From Microbacterium sp. 2FI (lineage in GTDB: Bacteria > Actinomycetota > Actinomycetes > Actinomycetales > Microbacteriaceae), in assembly GCF_005502885.1 (NCBI RefSeq), contig NZ_SCMR01000006.1, positions 1-64,000 of the forward strand: 64,000 nt of DNA. The letters are read 5' to 3'. The translations under genes were made by a program, and so were the position numbers. Below are positions 33,398 through 42,018 of the stretch, one piece after another. The notes below the pieces were generated by a model, which ran no database searches, had not been told where the DNA came from, and saw only the letters and a program-made list of their open reading frames with translations. Within the stretch, counting starts at the first letter, position 1. Each line of letters opens with the position of its first letter.

Positions 33398-34552
33398 CTA
33401 CGCGTGAACGAGCCGCGTGAGGATGGCGTCCTGGACGGCGATGTCCGCCTCGGACGACAGCAGCTCCGCGACGTCGTGCGCACTCTGCTTGAATCGCGCG
33501 ACGTCCTCGCGTGAGATCCCCTGGATCGCACGCACCAGGTCGGCGGCCGTGTACCCCTCGGTGATCACGCCGAGCCGGTGATCCCGGATCAGCCGGTCGG
33601 TCTCCACAGCCGGGCCGAAGACGATGCCGAGCCGGGCCTGCACGAAGTCGAAGAACTTGTTCGGAAGCATGAGACGGTGGTTCGGCGTGTGCGGGGGGAG
33701 CACGAAGACGCCGAGGTCGTACGCGTTCAACGTCTGCGGAAGGTCGGCCGGACGGACTGCCGGATGAAGCGTCGTCTGTGCGCTCGCGGCGATGCGGTCG
33801 GCGAGCTTGCGCCAGTATCCGTCAGCCTGGCGTGGCTGGATGAGATACAGATCCAGCGAGTACCTGTCGCCGAGGAGATCGACCGCTTCGATGATCGCCT
33901 CGATGTTGCGCCCCGCAACGGCGCCGCCGCTGTGCACGAGCCGGATGCGGTCGGAGGCGAGCGGCGATGGGGCGAGGTCGGGGCAGTACGCCATCGCGTT
34001 GCGCACCACTTCCGTTCGTGCGCCGAAATGCTCTTCGTACATCGTCGCAATCGACTGATTCACCGTGGTCGCGGCATCGACGCCCGGCAGATACGTGCGG
34101 CACACCCAGTCCATGAAAGGGGCGACGAGAAGTCTCCAGGACAGTACATGAGATCGCTCCGCAGGTGCCCACTCGTGCAGATCGCACCAGATACGCGGCG
34201 AACCGGCCACCGCGCGTGCCAGCGGAAGCGCACGCGCCTCGTTGGCGACCACGATGTCGAACTCCCGCGCACCGAGAGCCTCTCGAGCCGCCCGCACCGC
34301 GGGGGCATCGAGCGCCACCGAGCGATACCGCCGGAGCGCGAGCTTGAGCACGCCGCTGACGGTCTGCGGCAGCGAGGGCAGTGCGCTGTCGATCTGCAGG
34401 TGATCGTGCGCGGCATCCGGGCGCTCGCCGTACGACAGCGTCGTGACGTCGCCGTGGCGGGCGAGCACGTCGAGTTGGCGCAGCACACGGGCATCCGAGC
34501 GAATGTCGGAGAAGGAGATGCAGAGGATTCGAGGGCGCAGAGTCTCGTTCAC
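33398..34552 (-). CDS. Glycosyltransferase (GT4-like)
   Basis: A 384-residue GT-B protein. ILCISFSDIRSDARVLRQLDVLARHG is the N-terminal nucleotide-fold start seen in many capsule transferases; VVANEARALPLARAV, WCDLHEWAPAERSHVLSW and the C-terminal IRLVHSGGAVAGRNIEAIIEAV follow. The donor site has HRLMLPNKFFDFVQARLGIV, where PNKxFDYxxA is typical of Wbu-type enzymes. The start is GTG 34552, since the ATG just before is followed by a stop. It lies 71 bp downstream of another transferase and may be the last gene of the wbpD-led operon. Confidence 0.82.
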   Translation of the reverse strand: MNETLRPRILCISFSDIRSDARVLRQLDVLARHGDVTTLSYGERPDAAHDHLQIDSALPSLPQTVSGVLKLALRRYRSVALDAPAVRAAREALGAREFDIVVANEARALPLARAVAGSPRIWCDLHEWAPAERSHVLSWRLLVAPFMDWVCRTYLPGVDAATTVNQSIATMYEEHFGARTEVVRNAMAYCPDLAPSPLASDRIRLVHSGGAVAGRNIEAIIEAVDLLGDRYSLDLYLIQPRQADGYWRKLADRIAASAQTTLHPAVRPADLPQTLNAYDLGVFVLPPHTPNHRLMLPNKFFDFVQARLGIVFGPAVETDRLIRDHRLGVITEGYTAADLVRAIQGISREDVARFKQSAHDVAELLSSEADIAVQDAILTRLVHA

Positions 34553-34623
34553 ATTCGATTCCAGAAGATCATCTCTCGGTCAGTGCGACAGGAACTGCCG
34601 GTCGCACACCATGTCGAACTCTA

Positions 34624-35847
34624 TCAGCGCCCACCTCGGGACCCCTCGGTGCCGCCGTCGAGCAGGAAGTGCTCCATCGCCCGCGCCGAGGCGGTGCCGT
34701 CGTGAACGGCGTCGACGAAAGCCGGACCGGCGGCGGCGCGCGCAGACCAGCCGCCCGGATCCACAAGGATCTCGCGGATGCGGTCGCCGACCTCGTCGAA
34801 TCGCGTCTCGACGATCGGCAGCTCGAGTCCGGTCTCGCGGCGAACTGCCTGCCGCACGTCCGGGTGCACGTGCCCGAGCACCAAGCGTCCGGCTGCCATG
34901 GCCTCGCACGCCGCGACTCCGTAATCGCCGAGGCGGAACTGGTCGAGCACGATGTCCGCCTCGCCGTAGACCATCGGCATCCGATCGGCCGGAACCCGCT
35001 CCAGCCGCCGATAGACGATGACCCCTTCACGCTCGAGCGCCGTGAGCTGCTCGTCCACCTGCGGGCTGCCCTTCAAGGGCGCGTTGCTCGGCACGTACGC
35101 GACCACGGGAATGCCGCCCTCGAACGGTCGGCGGTCGGTCCGCCACCGCGCAGCATCCACGACCACGGGAAGCCAGGTCGACCGAGGAACGTCGAGCAGG
35201 CCCGGTGTCGACACGAAGACCGGAAAGTCGGAGTCGTCGACCATTCGCCGATTGGCGAGAGTCCTCGCTTCGAGGACTCTCGTCGCCTCCGGCGGATACG
35301 CGCCGCGCTCGCCGAACGGCGAATCCTGCTCGAACCGAGCATGGGAACTCGGCACACGGATGTCGCTTCCATGCCACAGCAGCCCCACCCGGAGGCCGTG
35401 ATCTGCGGTCTCACGCGCCACCTCGAGCGGGGTGCGCATCGGGTCTGTGCCGTAGAGGAAGCGGCCCGACTCGAGGAGGACGTGCGTGAAGCCGGAGCGG
35501 ACGGCGCGGCGTTGTCGCCGCTGCCAGCCGCGCGCGAACAGGTACGCCCCCTCGGGCACCGACACGTCAGCGGCGAAGCCGAAGGCCGCCATCGCGGCGC
35601 TGGTCGTCTCGAGGTTGGCAGCGCCGACCCCGGGGATCCCCTCGGCGGCACGCGCCCACAGGAAGCCTTGACCTGCCGAGTTCACCGGGGCCACAAGCAG
35701 GCGTACCTCGCCCTGCGGACGCACGGACACCGGCAACGGGTCTGCCCGCCACCCGAGTCGTCCCGGAAGGAGTCGCCCGAGCAGAGCGTCCGGCACCAGA
35801 CCGAGGATCATTCTGGCGGCCCCGATGACCGAGGCACGCAACGTCAT
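34624..35847 (-). CDS. Glycosyltransferase-like protein (GT-B C-terminal fold)
   Basis: A 407-residue protein. The N-terminal half is unlike standard transferases: a helix near 9-25, RLLVAPVNSAGQGFLWARAA, and LLWHGSDIRVPSSHARFEQD. The C-terminal half has the GT-B donor pattern VVAYVPSNAPLKGSPQVDEQ and DQFRLGDYGVAACEAMAAGR, with the conserved EAM. It probably transfers a sugar to the glycan moved by the ABC flippase encoded 11 bp upstream. Same strand and tight spacing put it in the wbpD operon. Donor and acceptor are unknown. Confidence 0.72.
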   Translation of the reverse strand: MTLRASVIGAARMILGLVPDALLGRLLPGRLGWRADPLPVSVRPQGEVRLLVAPVNSAGQGFLWARAAEGIPGVGAANLETTSAAMAAFGFAADVSVPEGAYLFARGWQRRQRRAVRSGFTHVLLESGRFLYGTDPMRTPLEVARETADHGLRVGLLWHGSDIRVPSSHARFEQDSPFGERGAYPPEATRVLEARTLANRRMVDDSDFPVFVSTPGLLDVPRSTWLPVVVDAARWRTDRRPFEGGIPVVAYVPSNAPLKGSPQVDEQLTALEREGVIVYRRLERVPADRMPMVYGEADIVLDQFRLGDYGVAACEAMAAGRLVLGHVHPDVRQAVRRETGLELPIVETRFDEVGDRIREILVDPGGWSARAAAGPAFVDAVHDGTASARAMEHFLLDGGTEGSRGGR

Positions 35848-35858
35848 CCTGCGGTGCC

Positions 35859-37643
35859 TCACGTCAGTCCGGCGAGCCGCGCCTGATGAGCGAAGTCCGG
35901 ATTGCGCGCGACCACGTCGTCGAAGGCGCCCTGCGCGGCGATCGCGCCGTCGGCGAGGAAGAGGATCTGATCCGACTCCCGGATCGTGCTGAGGCGATGC
36001 GCGACGGCGATCACGGTCACGTCCCCGCGAAGGCTGCGAATGGCCTCCGCGACATCGGACTCGGTCTTGGTGTCGAGCGCGCTGGTGGCCTCGTCGAGAA
36101 CGAGGATGAGCGGATCGCTGTACAGCGCGCGCGCGATGCCCAATCTCTGCCGCTGGCCACCGGAGAGACTCAGCCCCCGCTCCCCGACGCGTGTGTCGAG
36201 CCCCTCCGCGCGACCCTCGACCACGCTCCAGATCTGAGCCCGACGCGCTGCCTCCTCGACCCGCTCGCGGTCGTAGTCGTCGCTCCAGGTGAGGGCGATG
36301 TTCTGCGCGATCGTTCCGTCGAACAGCGTCACCTCCTGCGGGACGTAGCCGACGTGGGTGCGCCATGCCCGCAAGACGTCGGTGAGAGGACGATCGTCGA
36401 TGCGAATCGTCCCTGACGTCGGCGTGAGCAGGCCCAGGAGCAGGTCGACCAGCGTCGACTTGCCGGCACCCGAGGCGCCTGCGATCCCGACCGTGGTCCC
36501 GAGCGGAATCTCGACGGAGACGTGGCTCAGCGCGGGGACGGCGCTTCCGGGGAAGGTGAAGGAGATGTCCTCGAGTCGCAAGGCCTTCGGAGCGCTCGGC
36601 AGAGGTTCGCGTCCCAGCTCCTCGCGGTCGGCATGGAACTTCTTGGACGCCTCGACGTCGGCGATCACGAGCTCGATATAGGGGCCGGCCGTGACCGTCC
36701 TCGTGAGCACGGTCTGGAAGCCTGTCAGCGAGGGCACCAGGCGGAAGCCGGCGATCCCGAACAGCGCGACCGCTGAGATCGTCGCATCCATGTCACCGCC
36801 GTTCACGACGTACGTCGCCCCGCCGACGACGACGAACCCGCCGATGATCGCAGCGTCGAACACAAACCGCGGAACCGCGGCGAGAAAGCTGGCGTTCGCC
36901 CGCGCCTGGGAGGTCCTCCGGCGCGTCGCGCGGACGACGGCGGTGACCTCGTCGGCCTTGTCCCGAAGCGTGATCTCCTTCAGCGAGGCGATCATGCCGG
37001 AGATCAGGGCCGCAACGCGGAGGGATGAGTCGCGTGCCACCCGCGCGGCCTGTCTCGTCTTCCCCGTGAGCACCAGATACTGCAGAAGTGCGATTCCGCC
37101 GAGGTAGACGGTCGTGATGACTGCCGTCAGCGGCTGCGCGACGATGATGATCGCCACGACACCGACCCCGGTCACGATCAGGCCCGGAAGCGTCGTCACC
37201 GGAAGAAGGAATCCTGCGACGACGTTGGCGATCGCACTGTCGGTCATCGCGACGATCTGCGCACTGTTGCGAGAGATCCGGTCCGTCCACGACGAGCGGA
37301 TGTATGCGCCGAACAGCTCCTGGCCGACGGCGAGCTCATAGGTGGCGAAGCGGCGGGTCGCAATCCACTGGAGCCACACATTCGCCGCCGACTTCGCGAT
37401 GATGACGCCTGCGAGGATCAGGATCAGCCAGACGACCTGATCCTGCGGAATCGCGCCGATGATCGGGAGTTCGGCGCCCGCGCCGGTGACCGTCCCGGCG
37501 AGCACGACGGCGAGCGTCATGAGGGCGGTCACATCCACGACGGCCAGCACTGCGGAAACGATCCCGAACACGAGCAGGAACCTGCTCGCGGACGACGGGA
37601 GCAGCGGCAGCAGCCTTCGCAGGGTGCGAACGATCTGAATCAT
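35859..37643 (-). CDS. ABC exporter, fused permease and ATPase (PglK/MsbA-like flippase)
   Basis: A 594-residue half-transporter. Six membrane helices (about residues 20-310) precede a nucleotide-binding domain with Walker A GASGAGKST, Q-loop GYVPQEVTLF, signature LSGGQRQR, Walker B LILVLDEATSALD and H-loop VIAVAHRLST. The architecture and its place among sugar enzymes fit a lipid-linked oligosaccharide flippase such as PglK or WlaB. A lipid or drug exporter is the alternative. The ATG is 3 nt after the oxidoreductase stop, so it is co-transcribed with the WbpB/WbpE/WbpD-like genes. Confidence 0.88.
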   Translation of the reverse strand: MIQIVRTLRRLLPLLPSSASRFLLVFGIVSAVLAVVDVTALMTLAVVLAGTVTGAGAELPIIGAIPQDQVVWLILILAGVIIAKSAANVWLQWIATRRFATYELAVGQELFGAYIRSSWTDRISRNSAQIVAMTDSAIANVVAGFLLPVTTLPGLIVTGVGVVAIIIVAQPLTAVITTVYLGGIALLQYLVLTGKTRQAARVARDSSLRVAALISGMIASLKEITLRDKADEVTAVVRATRRRTSQARANASFLAAVPRFVFDAAIIGGFVVVGGATYVVNGGDMDATISAVALFGIAGFRLVPSLTGFQTVLTRTVTAGPYIELVIADVEASKKFHADREELGREPLPSAPKALRLEDISFTFPGSAVPALSHVSVEIPLGTTVGIAGASGAGKSTLVDLLLGLLTPTSGTIRIDDRPLTDVLRAWRTHVGYVPQEVTLFDGTIAQNIALTWSDDYDRERVEEAARRAQIWSVVEGRAEGLDTRVGERGLSLSGGQRQRLGIARALYSDPLILVLDEATSALDTKTESDVAEAIRSLRGDVTVIAVAHRLSTIRESDQILFLADGAIAAQGAFDDVVARNPDFAHQARLAGLT

Positions 37644-37646
37644 GGG

Positions 37647-38633
37647 TCAGAAGCGCACAGACTCGCCCGTGCGAGCGGACTCCAGCGAGGCCTCGACGAC
37701 GGCGAGCGTCCGCAGGCCCTGTTCCATGGTCACGACATCGGTATCGTGGCCGAGCACCGCGTCACGGAACGCCTCGTGCTCGACGCGCAGCGGCTCGCGC
37801 TTGGCGAACGCGTATCGCGTGACATCGCCCTCCGACACTCCTCGGAACGACGACACCGACTCCCACTCCAGCGGGATGGTCCCGTTGGCGTAGAACGTCA
37901 GGTCGCCGGTGGAGGTGTCGGCGACGAAGGCGCCCTTCTCACCGGTCACGACGGTGACGCGCTCCTTCATCGGGCTGAGCCAGTTCACGATGTTGTTGAC
38001 GATCACGCCCGAGGCTGTGCGCCCCGTGATGGTGATCATGTCCTCATGCTCGCGGCCGCTCTTGAACGCCGTCTGCGCGAAGACCCGCTCGTAGTGACTC
38101 TGCACGACCCACGCGGTCAGGTCCACATCGTGGGACGCGAGATCCTTGGCCACGCCGACATCCGCGATGCGAGACGGGAAGGGGCCTTGGCGGCGCGTGG
38201 TCACCTGGTACACCGCCCCGAGGTCGCCCGCCTCGATCCGTCGGCGCAGCTCCTGGAGTGCAGGATTGAAACGCTCGATGTGTCCCACTGCACCGACCAG
38301 GCCTGCAGCGGCGAAGGCGTCCACCATTCGCTGACCGGCCTCGACGGAGTCGGCGATCGGCTTCTCGACCAGTGTGTGCACGCCGGCTGCGGCGAGCTTG
38401 AGTGCGGCATCCTGATGGAACCGGGTGGGCACGGCTACGACGGCGATATCGACACCCTCGGCGACGAGGGCGTCGATGTCGGGGAGGATCTCGAGGTCGC
38501 CCGCGACCCCGTGAGGGTCGCCGGCGGGGTCGGCGATCGCGACGAGCTCGACGCCGTCGAGCTCACGCAGGACACGGGCGTGGTGCCGCCCCATCATTCC
38601 GACGCCGAGGAGACCTGCGCGCAACGCAGCCAT
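37647..38633 (-). CDS. Gfo/Idh/MocA oxidoreductase, WbpB/WlbA-like
   Basis: A 328-residue NAD-dependent dehydrogenase: GLLGVGMMGRHHARVL (GxGxxG), the conserved VEKPIA, VGHIERFNPALQ and DLASHDVDLTAW. Together with the following aminotransferase and N-acetyltransferase it matches WbpB/WlbA, which oxidises C3 of UDP-GlcNAc-uronic acid. The HIERFNP segment and DVGVAKDLASHD pattern are typical of this subgroup. Its start shares one base with the aminotransferase stop, indicating coupling. Other sugar oxidations are possible for this broad family. Confidence 0.85.
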   Translation of the reverse strand: MAALRAGLLGVGMMGRHHARVLRELDGVELVAIADPAGDPHGVAGDLEILPDIDALVAEGVDIAVVAVPTRFHQDAALKLAAAGVHTLVEKPIADSVEAGQRMVDAFAAAGLVGAVGHIERFNPALQELRRRIEAGDLGAVYQVTTRRQGPFPSRIADVGVAKDLASHDVDLTAWVVQSHYERVFAQTAFKSGREHEDMITITGRTASGVIVNNIVNWLSPMKERVTVVTGEKGAFVADTSTGDLTFYANGTIPLEWESVSSFRGVSEGDVTRYAFAKREPLRVEHEAFRDAVLGHDTDVVTMEQGLRTLAVVEASLESARTGESVRF

Positions 38634-39730
38634 CAGGCGCCCGCTGCCGTGACGGCGTCCACCGCTGCGACGATGCGCTCGAGATCGCTCTGCGAGAGCG
38701 ACGGGTGCACCGGCAGCGACACGACCTCTCGTGCCGCCTTCTCGGTCTCGGAGAGGTCCAAGCCGGGCGCGAAGTGCGCGAGAGACGGCAGACGGTGGTT
38801 CGGGATCGGGTAGTACACGCCGCTGCCGACGTTGTGCTCCTCCTTGAGCGCGCGCACGAAGCCGTCGCGGTCGTCGGCGACGCGGATCGTGTACTGGTGG
38901 TACACGTGCACGGCACCGTCGAGGACCCGCGGAACCACCACACCGCTCAGGTTCGCGTCCAGGAACGCGGCGTTCGACCGTCGCGTGGCGGTCCAGGCAT
39001 CCACCTTCGTCAGCTGCACGCGGCCGATCGCGGCATGGATGTCGGTCATGCGCGCGTTGAAGCCGATGACCTCGTTCTCGTACTGGCGCTCCATGCCCTG
39101 GTTGCGCAGCAGCCGCGCGTTGCGCGCGATCTCGTCGGTCGCCGCCGAGATCATCCCGCCCTCGCCGCTGGTCATGTTCTTCGTCGGGTAGAGCGAGAAC
39201 ATGGCGAACGCGCCGAATGTGCCGACCGGGCGTCCGTCGAGCGCGGCGCCATGTGCCTGTGCCGCGTCTTCGTACAGCGCGATCCCGTGCTTGTCCGCGA
39301 TGGCCTGGAGTTCGCGCATCCGCGCCGGGTGACCGTACAGGTGCACCGGCATGATGCCCTTGGTACGCGAGGTGATGGATGCTTCGACAGAAGCCGGGTC
39401 GAGCGTGAAGGTCTCGGGCTCGATGTCCGCGAACACCGGCGTGGCGCCGGTCAGCGCAACCGAATTGCCCGTGGCTGCGAACGTGAAGGAGGGGACGATG
39501 ACCTCGTCCCCCGCGCCGACTCCCGCCGCCAGCAGGCCGAGGTGCAGGCCCGCGGTGCCGGAATTGACCGCGACGACCGGGCGACCCGCCACGAAATGCT
39601 GTGAGAACTCCGACTCGAAAGCCGCGACCTCGGGGCCTTGCGCGACCATGCCGCTGCGCAGAACGCGATCGACGGCCGCACGCTCGTCGTCGCCGATGAT
39701 CGGCTTGGCCGGGGGGATGAACTCGCTCAT
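38633..39730 (-). CDS. DegT/DnrJ/EryC1 aminotransferase, WbpE-like
   Basis: A 365-residue PLP enzyme. The Schiff-base Lys is K184 in SLYPTKNMTSGEGG, with the family segments VAVNSGTAGLHLGLLAAGVG, VPSFTFAATGNS, EDAAQAHGA and the C-terminal LPVHPSLSQSDLERI. It would aminate the 3-keto sugar from the WbpB-like enzyme to a 3-amino-uronic acid, with glutamate as donor. It overlaps the N-acetyltransferase by ATGA and the oxidoreductase by one base. The set of three adjacent homologues is the main reason for this assignment. Confidence 0.87.
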   Translation of the reverse strand: MSEFIPPAKPIIGDDERAAVDRVLRSGMVAQGPEVAAFESEFSQHFVAGRPVVAVNSGTAGLHLGLLAAGVGAGDEVIVPSFTFAATGNSVALTGATPVFADIEPETFTLDPASVEASITSRTKGIMPVHLYGHPARMRELQAIADKHGIALYEDAAQAHGAALDGRPVGTFGAFAMFSLYPTKNMTSGEGGMISAATDEIARNARLLRNQGMERQYENEVIGFNARMTDIHAAIGRVQLTKVDAWTATRRSNAAFLDANLSGVVVPRVLDGAVHVYHQYTIRVADDRDGFVRALKEEHNVGSGVYYPIPNHRLPSLAHFAPGLDLSETEKAAREVVSLPVHPSLSQSDLERIVAAVDAVTAAGA

Positions 39731-40338
39731 GCGTTCTCCTCAGTCAGGAGTCCGTCGGACTCGATATAACGGTCGCCCGTCGCAGGGCAGAGCCACAGGC
39801 CGTCGGGCGTCTCGCGGGTGAGCGGCACGCCGGCCTTGCCTACCCAGCCCAGACGACGAGCAGGCACGCCGGCGACGAGCGCGAACGGCGGGACGTCCTT
39901 CACGACGACCGCGCCGGCGGCCACGGTCGCCCAGGCGCCGATGGTCACCGGAGCGACGCACGTCGCCCGCGCGCCGATGGACGCACCGGTCTCGATCGTC
40001 ACCCCGACCGGCTCCCAGTCGTGGGCGCTCTTGAGACTGCCGTCGGCATTGATCGCGCGCGGGTAGGTGTCGTTGGTGAGGACGACCGCCGGGCCGATGA
40101 ACACACCGTCGCCCAGCTTCGCGGGCTCGTACACCAGGGCGTAGTTCTGCACTTTGCAGTTGTCGCCCATGACGACGCCGGTGCCGACGTAGGCGCCGCG
40201 TCCGACGATGCAGTTGCGGCCGAGAACGGCCCCCTCGCGCACCTGGGCGAGATGCCAGATCGAGGATCCGTCGCCGATGCGGGCGTCGGGCGAGACGTCG
40301 GCCGAGTCGACGATGCGCACGGCGGAAGAATGGGTCAC
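39727..40338 (-). CDS. UDP-amino-sugar N-acetyltransferase, WbpD-like
   Basis: A 203-residue left-handed beta-helix acetyltransferase with many hexapeptide repeats (IGDGSSIWHLAQV, VLGRNCIVGRGAYVG, VFIGPAVVLTNDTYPRA). The acetyl-CoA-side feature PVTIGAWATVAAGAVVVKDV and VPARRLGWVGKAG at the end match WbpD-type enzymes, which acetylate the 3-amino group of the diacetamido sugar. The GTG at 40338 follows AAGGAG; a TACAAT -10 box lies about 50 bp upstream. It heads the operon wbpD-wbpE-wbpB-flippase-GT. Confidence 0.87.
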   Translation of the reverse strand: MTHSSAVRIVDSADVSPDARIGDGSSIWHLAQVREGAVLGRNCIVGRGAYVGTGVVMGDNCKVQNYALVYEPAKLGDGVFIGPAVVLTNDTYPRAINADGSLKSAHDWEPVGVTIETGASIGARATCVAPVTIGAWATVAAGAVVVKDVPPFALVAGVPARRLGWVGKAGVPLTRETPDGLWLCPATGDRYIESDGLLTEENA

Positions 40339-40388
40339 GTTCGAGGGCTCCTTGCACCACGCCACAGTCCGGCGTGCGATGCGGGTCG

Positions 40389-40394
40389 ATTGTA
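40389..40394 (-). promoter_or_regulatory. Candidate -10 box of the wbpD-led operon
   Basis: TACAAT on the minus strand, about 44 nt before the predicted transcription-coupled leader ends at the GTG. The leader carries the AAGGAG ribosome site. No clear -35 was found. Confidence 0.4.
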
Positions 40395-40402
40395 TCCGGA
40401 GG

Positions 40403-41590
40403 TCATGGTCGTCTCCTGATCGTCGCCAGCAGGGCCTCCGCCGCCCGCTGGCCGACAGCCGCGAGCGACACGTGCGCGAGCGCCCAGGCCGCCCGTTCGG
40501 CGCGTTTGCGTTCTGTCTCTCCTGAGTCATCCGCGTCAAGCAAGCGTCGCATCGCGTCGGCGACGGCGGAGGTCTCGAATTCGACGGCCTCGCCCAGCTC
40601 GGCATCGGCGACCACTTGACGGCCCGAGCGCGCCCCGGCGAACAGCACAGGGGTGCCACAGGCCGCGGCCGCATAGGTCTTGGTCGGTCGTGCGAAGTCG
40701 TAGCCGATCCCGGGGACGATGCTCACGAGCGCGGCAGTCGCGCCGCGGATCCACGACGCCGACTCTGCCGGGCTGACCACGCCGCCGAAGGTCACGCGGC
40801 CCGGCGCGAGATCCTCGGCGAGCGTTCGCAATTCCCTCTCGACGGCACCCTGGCCGAAGAATCGGAGTGATACATCAGGGTGGCTCTGCGCGATGGACGC
40901 GAACGCCCGGACGAAGATCTGGGGGCGCTGCCACTCGGACATCGTCCCGGTGTAGACGAAATAGCGCTCATCGGAAGCGGGTTGGACCTCCGGCGAGAAG
41001 ACCTCGGTGTCGATGCCGTTGCCGACGACGACCACGCGGTCGCGATCGGCGCCGAGCGCGACCAGCCGGTCGGTCACCTCGTCGGAGATCGACAGCGTGA
41101 CGGCCGCACGGCGAAGCACGGCGCGCTCCATCCAGCGCATTACCGCGACCACCGGGGCGGACGCGCCCATCGACTTCACGCCGTCGGTCCACACGTCCGC
41201 CGCGTAGTAGCCGAAGGGACGACGACGCAGCGCAGCCGCCAAGGCGACCACGAGTCCCGTGGTCGGTGGCGACTCGGCCACGGCGAGCCGCCACTTCCGG
41301 AACATCAGGCGCAGGAGCAGCGGCGCGTCGAAGCTGGCGTACTGGACGTAGCCCCGCACATTTCCTCCGCCGTCCCGCAGCACCGGCCACCGCGCGACCG
41401 TTACACCCGGAGGATCGGACGTCGCGGGTGCGTGCGACGGCGGCACGGTGGTCACCACCGTGACCGATGCACCGGCATCCGTCAGCCCCCGCGCGAGCGC
41501 GCCCAGGCGGAATGCTCCGGCGCTCACCTCGGGAACGAAGAGGCGCGAGGCTATGACGACCGCGGTGCGGTCGGCGTCTGCCGAGCTCAT
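40403..41590 (-). CDS. Glycosyltransferase (GT4-like)
   Basis: A 395-residue GT-B enzyme. It starts with VVIASRLFVPEVSAGAFRLG and has NGIDTEVFSPEV, YFVYTGTMSEWQRPQIFVRA, GVVSPAESASWIRGATAALV and GYDFARPTKTYAAAACGTPV. The PTKTYAAAACG donor segment is a WbuB-type signature. It overlaps the DUF2304 gene by ATGA and is the last of a GT2-DUF2304-GT4 operon. The sugar is unknown; a role in building the polymer exported by the downstream Wzt/Wzm pair is plausible. Confidence 0.82.
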   Translation of the reverse strand: MSSADADRTAVVIASRLFVPEVSAGAFRLGALARGLTDAGASVTVVTTVPPSHAPATSDPPGVTVARWPVLRDGGGNVRGYVQYASFDAPLLLRLMFRKWRLAVAESPPTTGLVVALAAALRRRPFGYYAADVWTDGVKSMGASAPVVAVMRWMERAVLRRAAVTLSISDEVTDRLVALGADRDRVVVVGNGIDTEVFSPEVQPASDERYFVYTGTMSEWQRPQIFVRAFASIAQSHPDVSLRFFGQGAVERELRTLAEDLAPGRVTFGGVVSPAESASWIRGATAALVSIVPGIGYDFARPTKTYAAAACGTPVLFAGARSGRQVVADAELGEAVEFETSAVADAMRRLLDADDSGETERKRAERAAWALAHVSLAAVGQRAAEALLATIRRRP

Positions 41591-42018
41591 CGCGGAGCGT
41601 CCGAGCCGTCGTCGGCCGTTCCGCCGGCGGGCGTCTCGTCCGCTCCCGACGTCGTGCCGTCGGCCGGTCGAGCTGCCTCGAGCTCCGCCAGCCGCAGCTC
41701 GTGGAACGCGCTCTGCTCGGCCAGCGTGCGGATCTTGTCCTCGACCCGGGTGAGCTCGGCCCCGTACTGCAGGCTGACGAGGAACAGGAGCCCGATCGCG
41801 ATGAAGAACACCAGGTTCGTCGGCACCGCGATGCCGAGCAGCTGGGCCGCCCACGTGAGGGTCTGCGGAAAGAGGGCGACGACGAGCGCGATCACACCGC
41901 CGATGAGCCACCAGACGGCGTGCCGCTCACGCAGCGTCGCGCGTCGCATGAGTTCGACGATCGCGATCAGCGCGAGCACGGCGGCGGCGACGCCGAACGC
42001 ATAGGTCATCGGGGTCAC
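41587..42018 (-). CDS. DUF2304 domain membrane protein
   Basis: A 143-residue protein with three membrane helices (about 6-24, 36-53 and 64-85) and a C-terminal coiled coil (AELTRVEDKIRTLAEQSAF, about residues 87-115) followed by a disordered tail. DUF2304 proteins accompany DPM1-like polyprenyl-phosphate glycosyltransferases and may help anchor or deliver the product. Here it sits between such a GT2 and a GT4, overlapping both (GTGA and ATGA). The start is the GTG at 42018; an ATG nine bases inside is possible. Confidence 0.85.
   Translation of the reverse strand: MTPMTYAFGVAAAVLALIAIVELMRRATLRERHAVWWLIGGVIALVVALFPQTLTWAAQLLGIAVPTNLVFFIAIGLLFLVSLQYGAELTRVEDKIRTLAEQSAFHELRLAELEAARPADGTTSGADETPAGGTADDGSDAPR

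Noticed and set aside
35859..37643. Drug-efflux or siderophore ABC transporter
   Set aside because: The fold alone allows it, but tight coupling to WbpB/E/D-like and glycosyltransferase genes makes a glycan flippase more likely.
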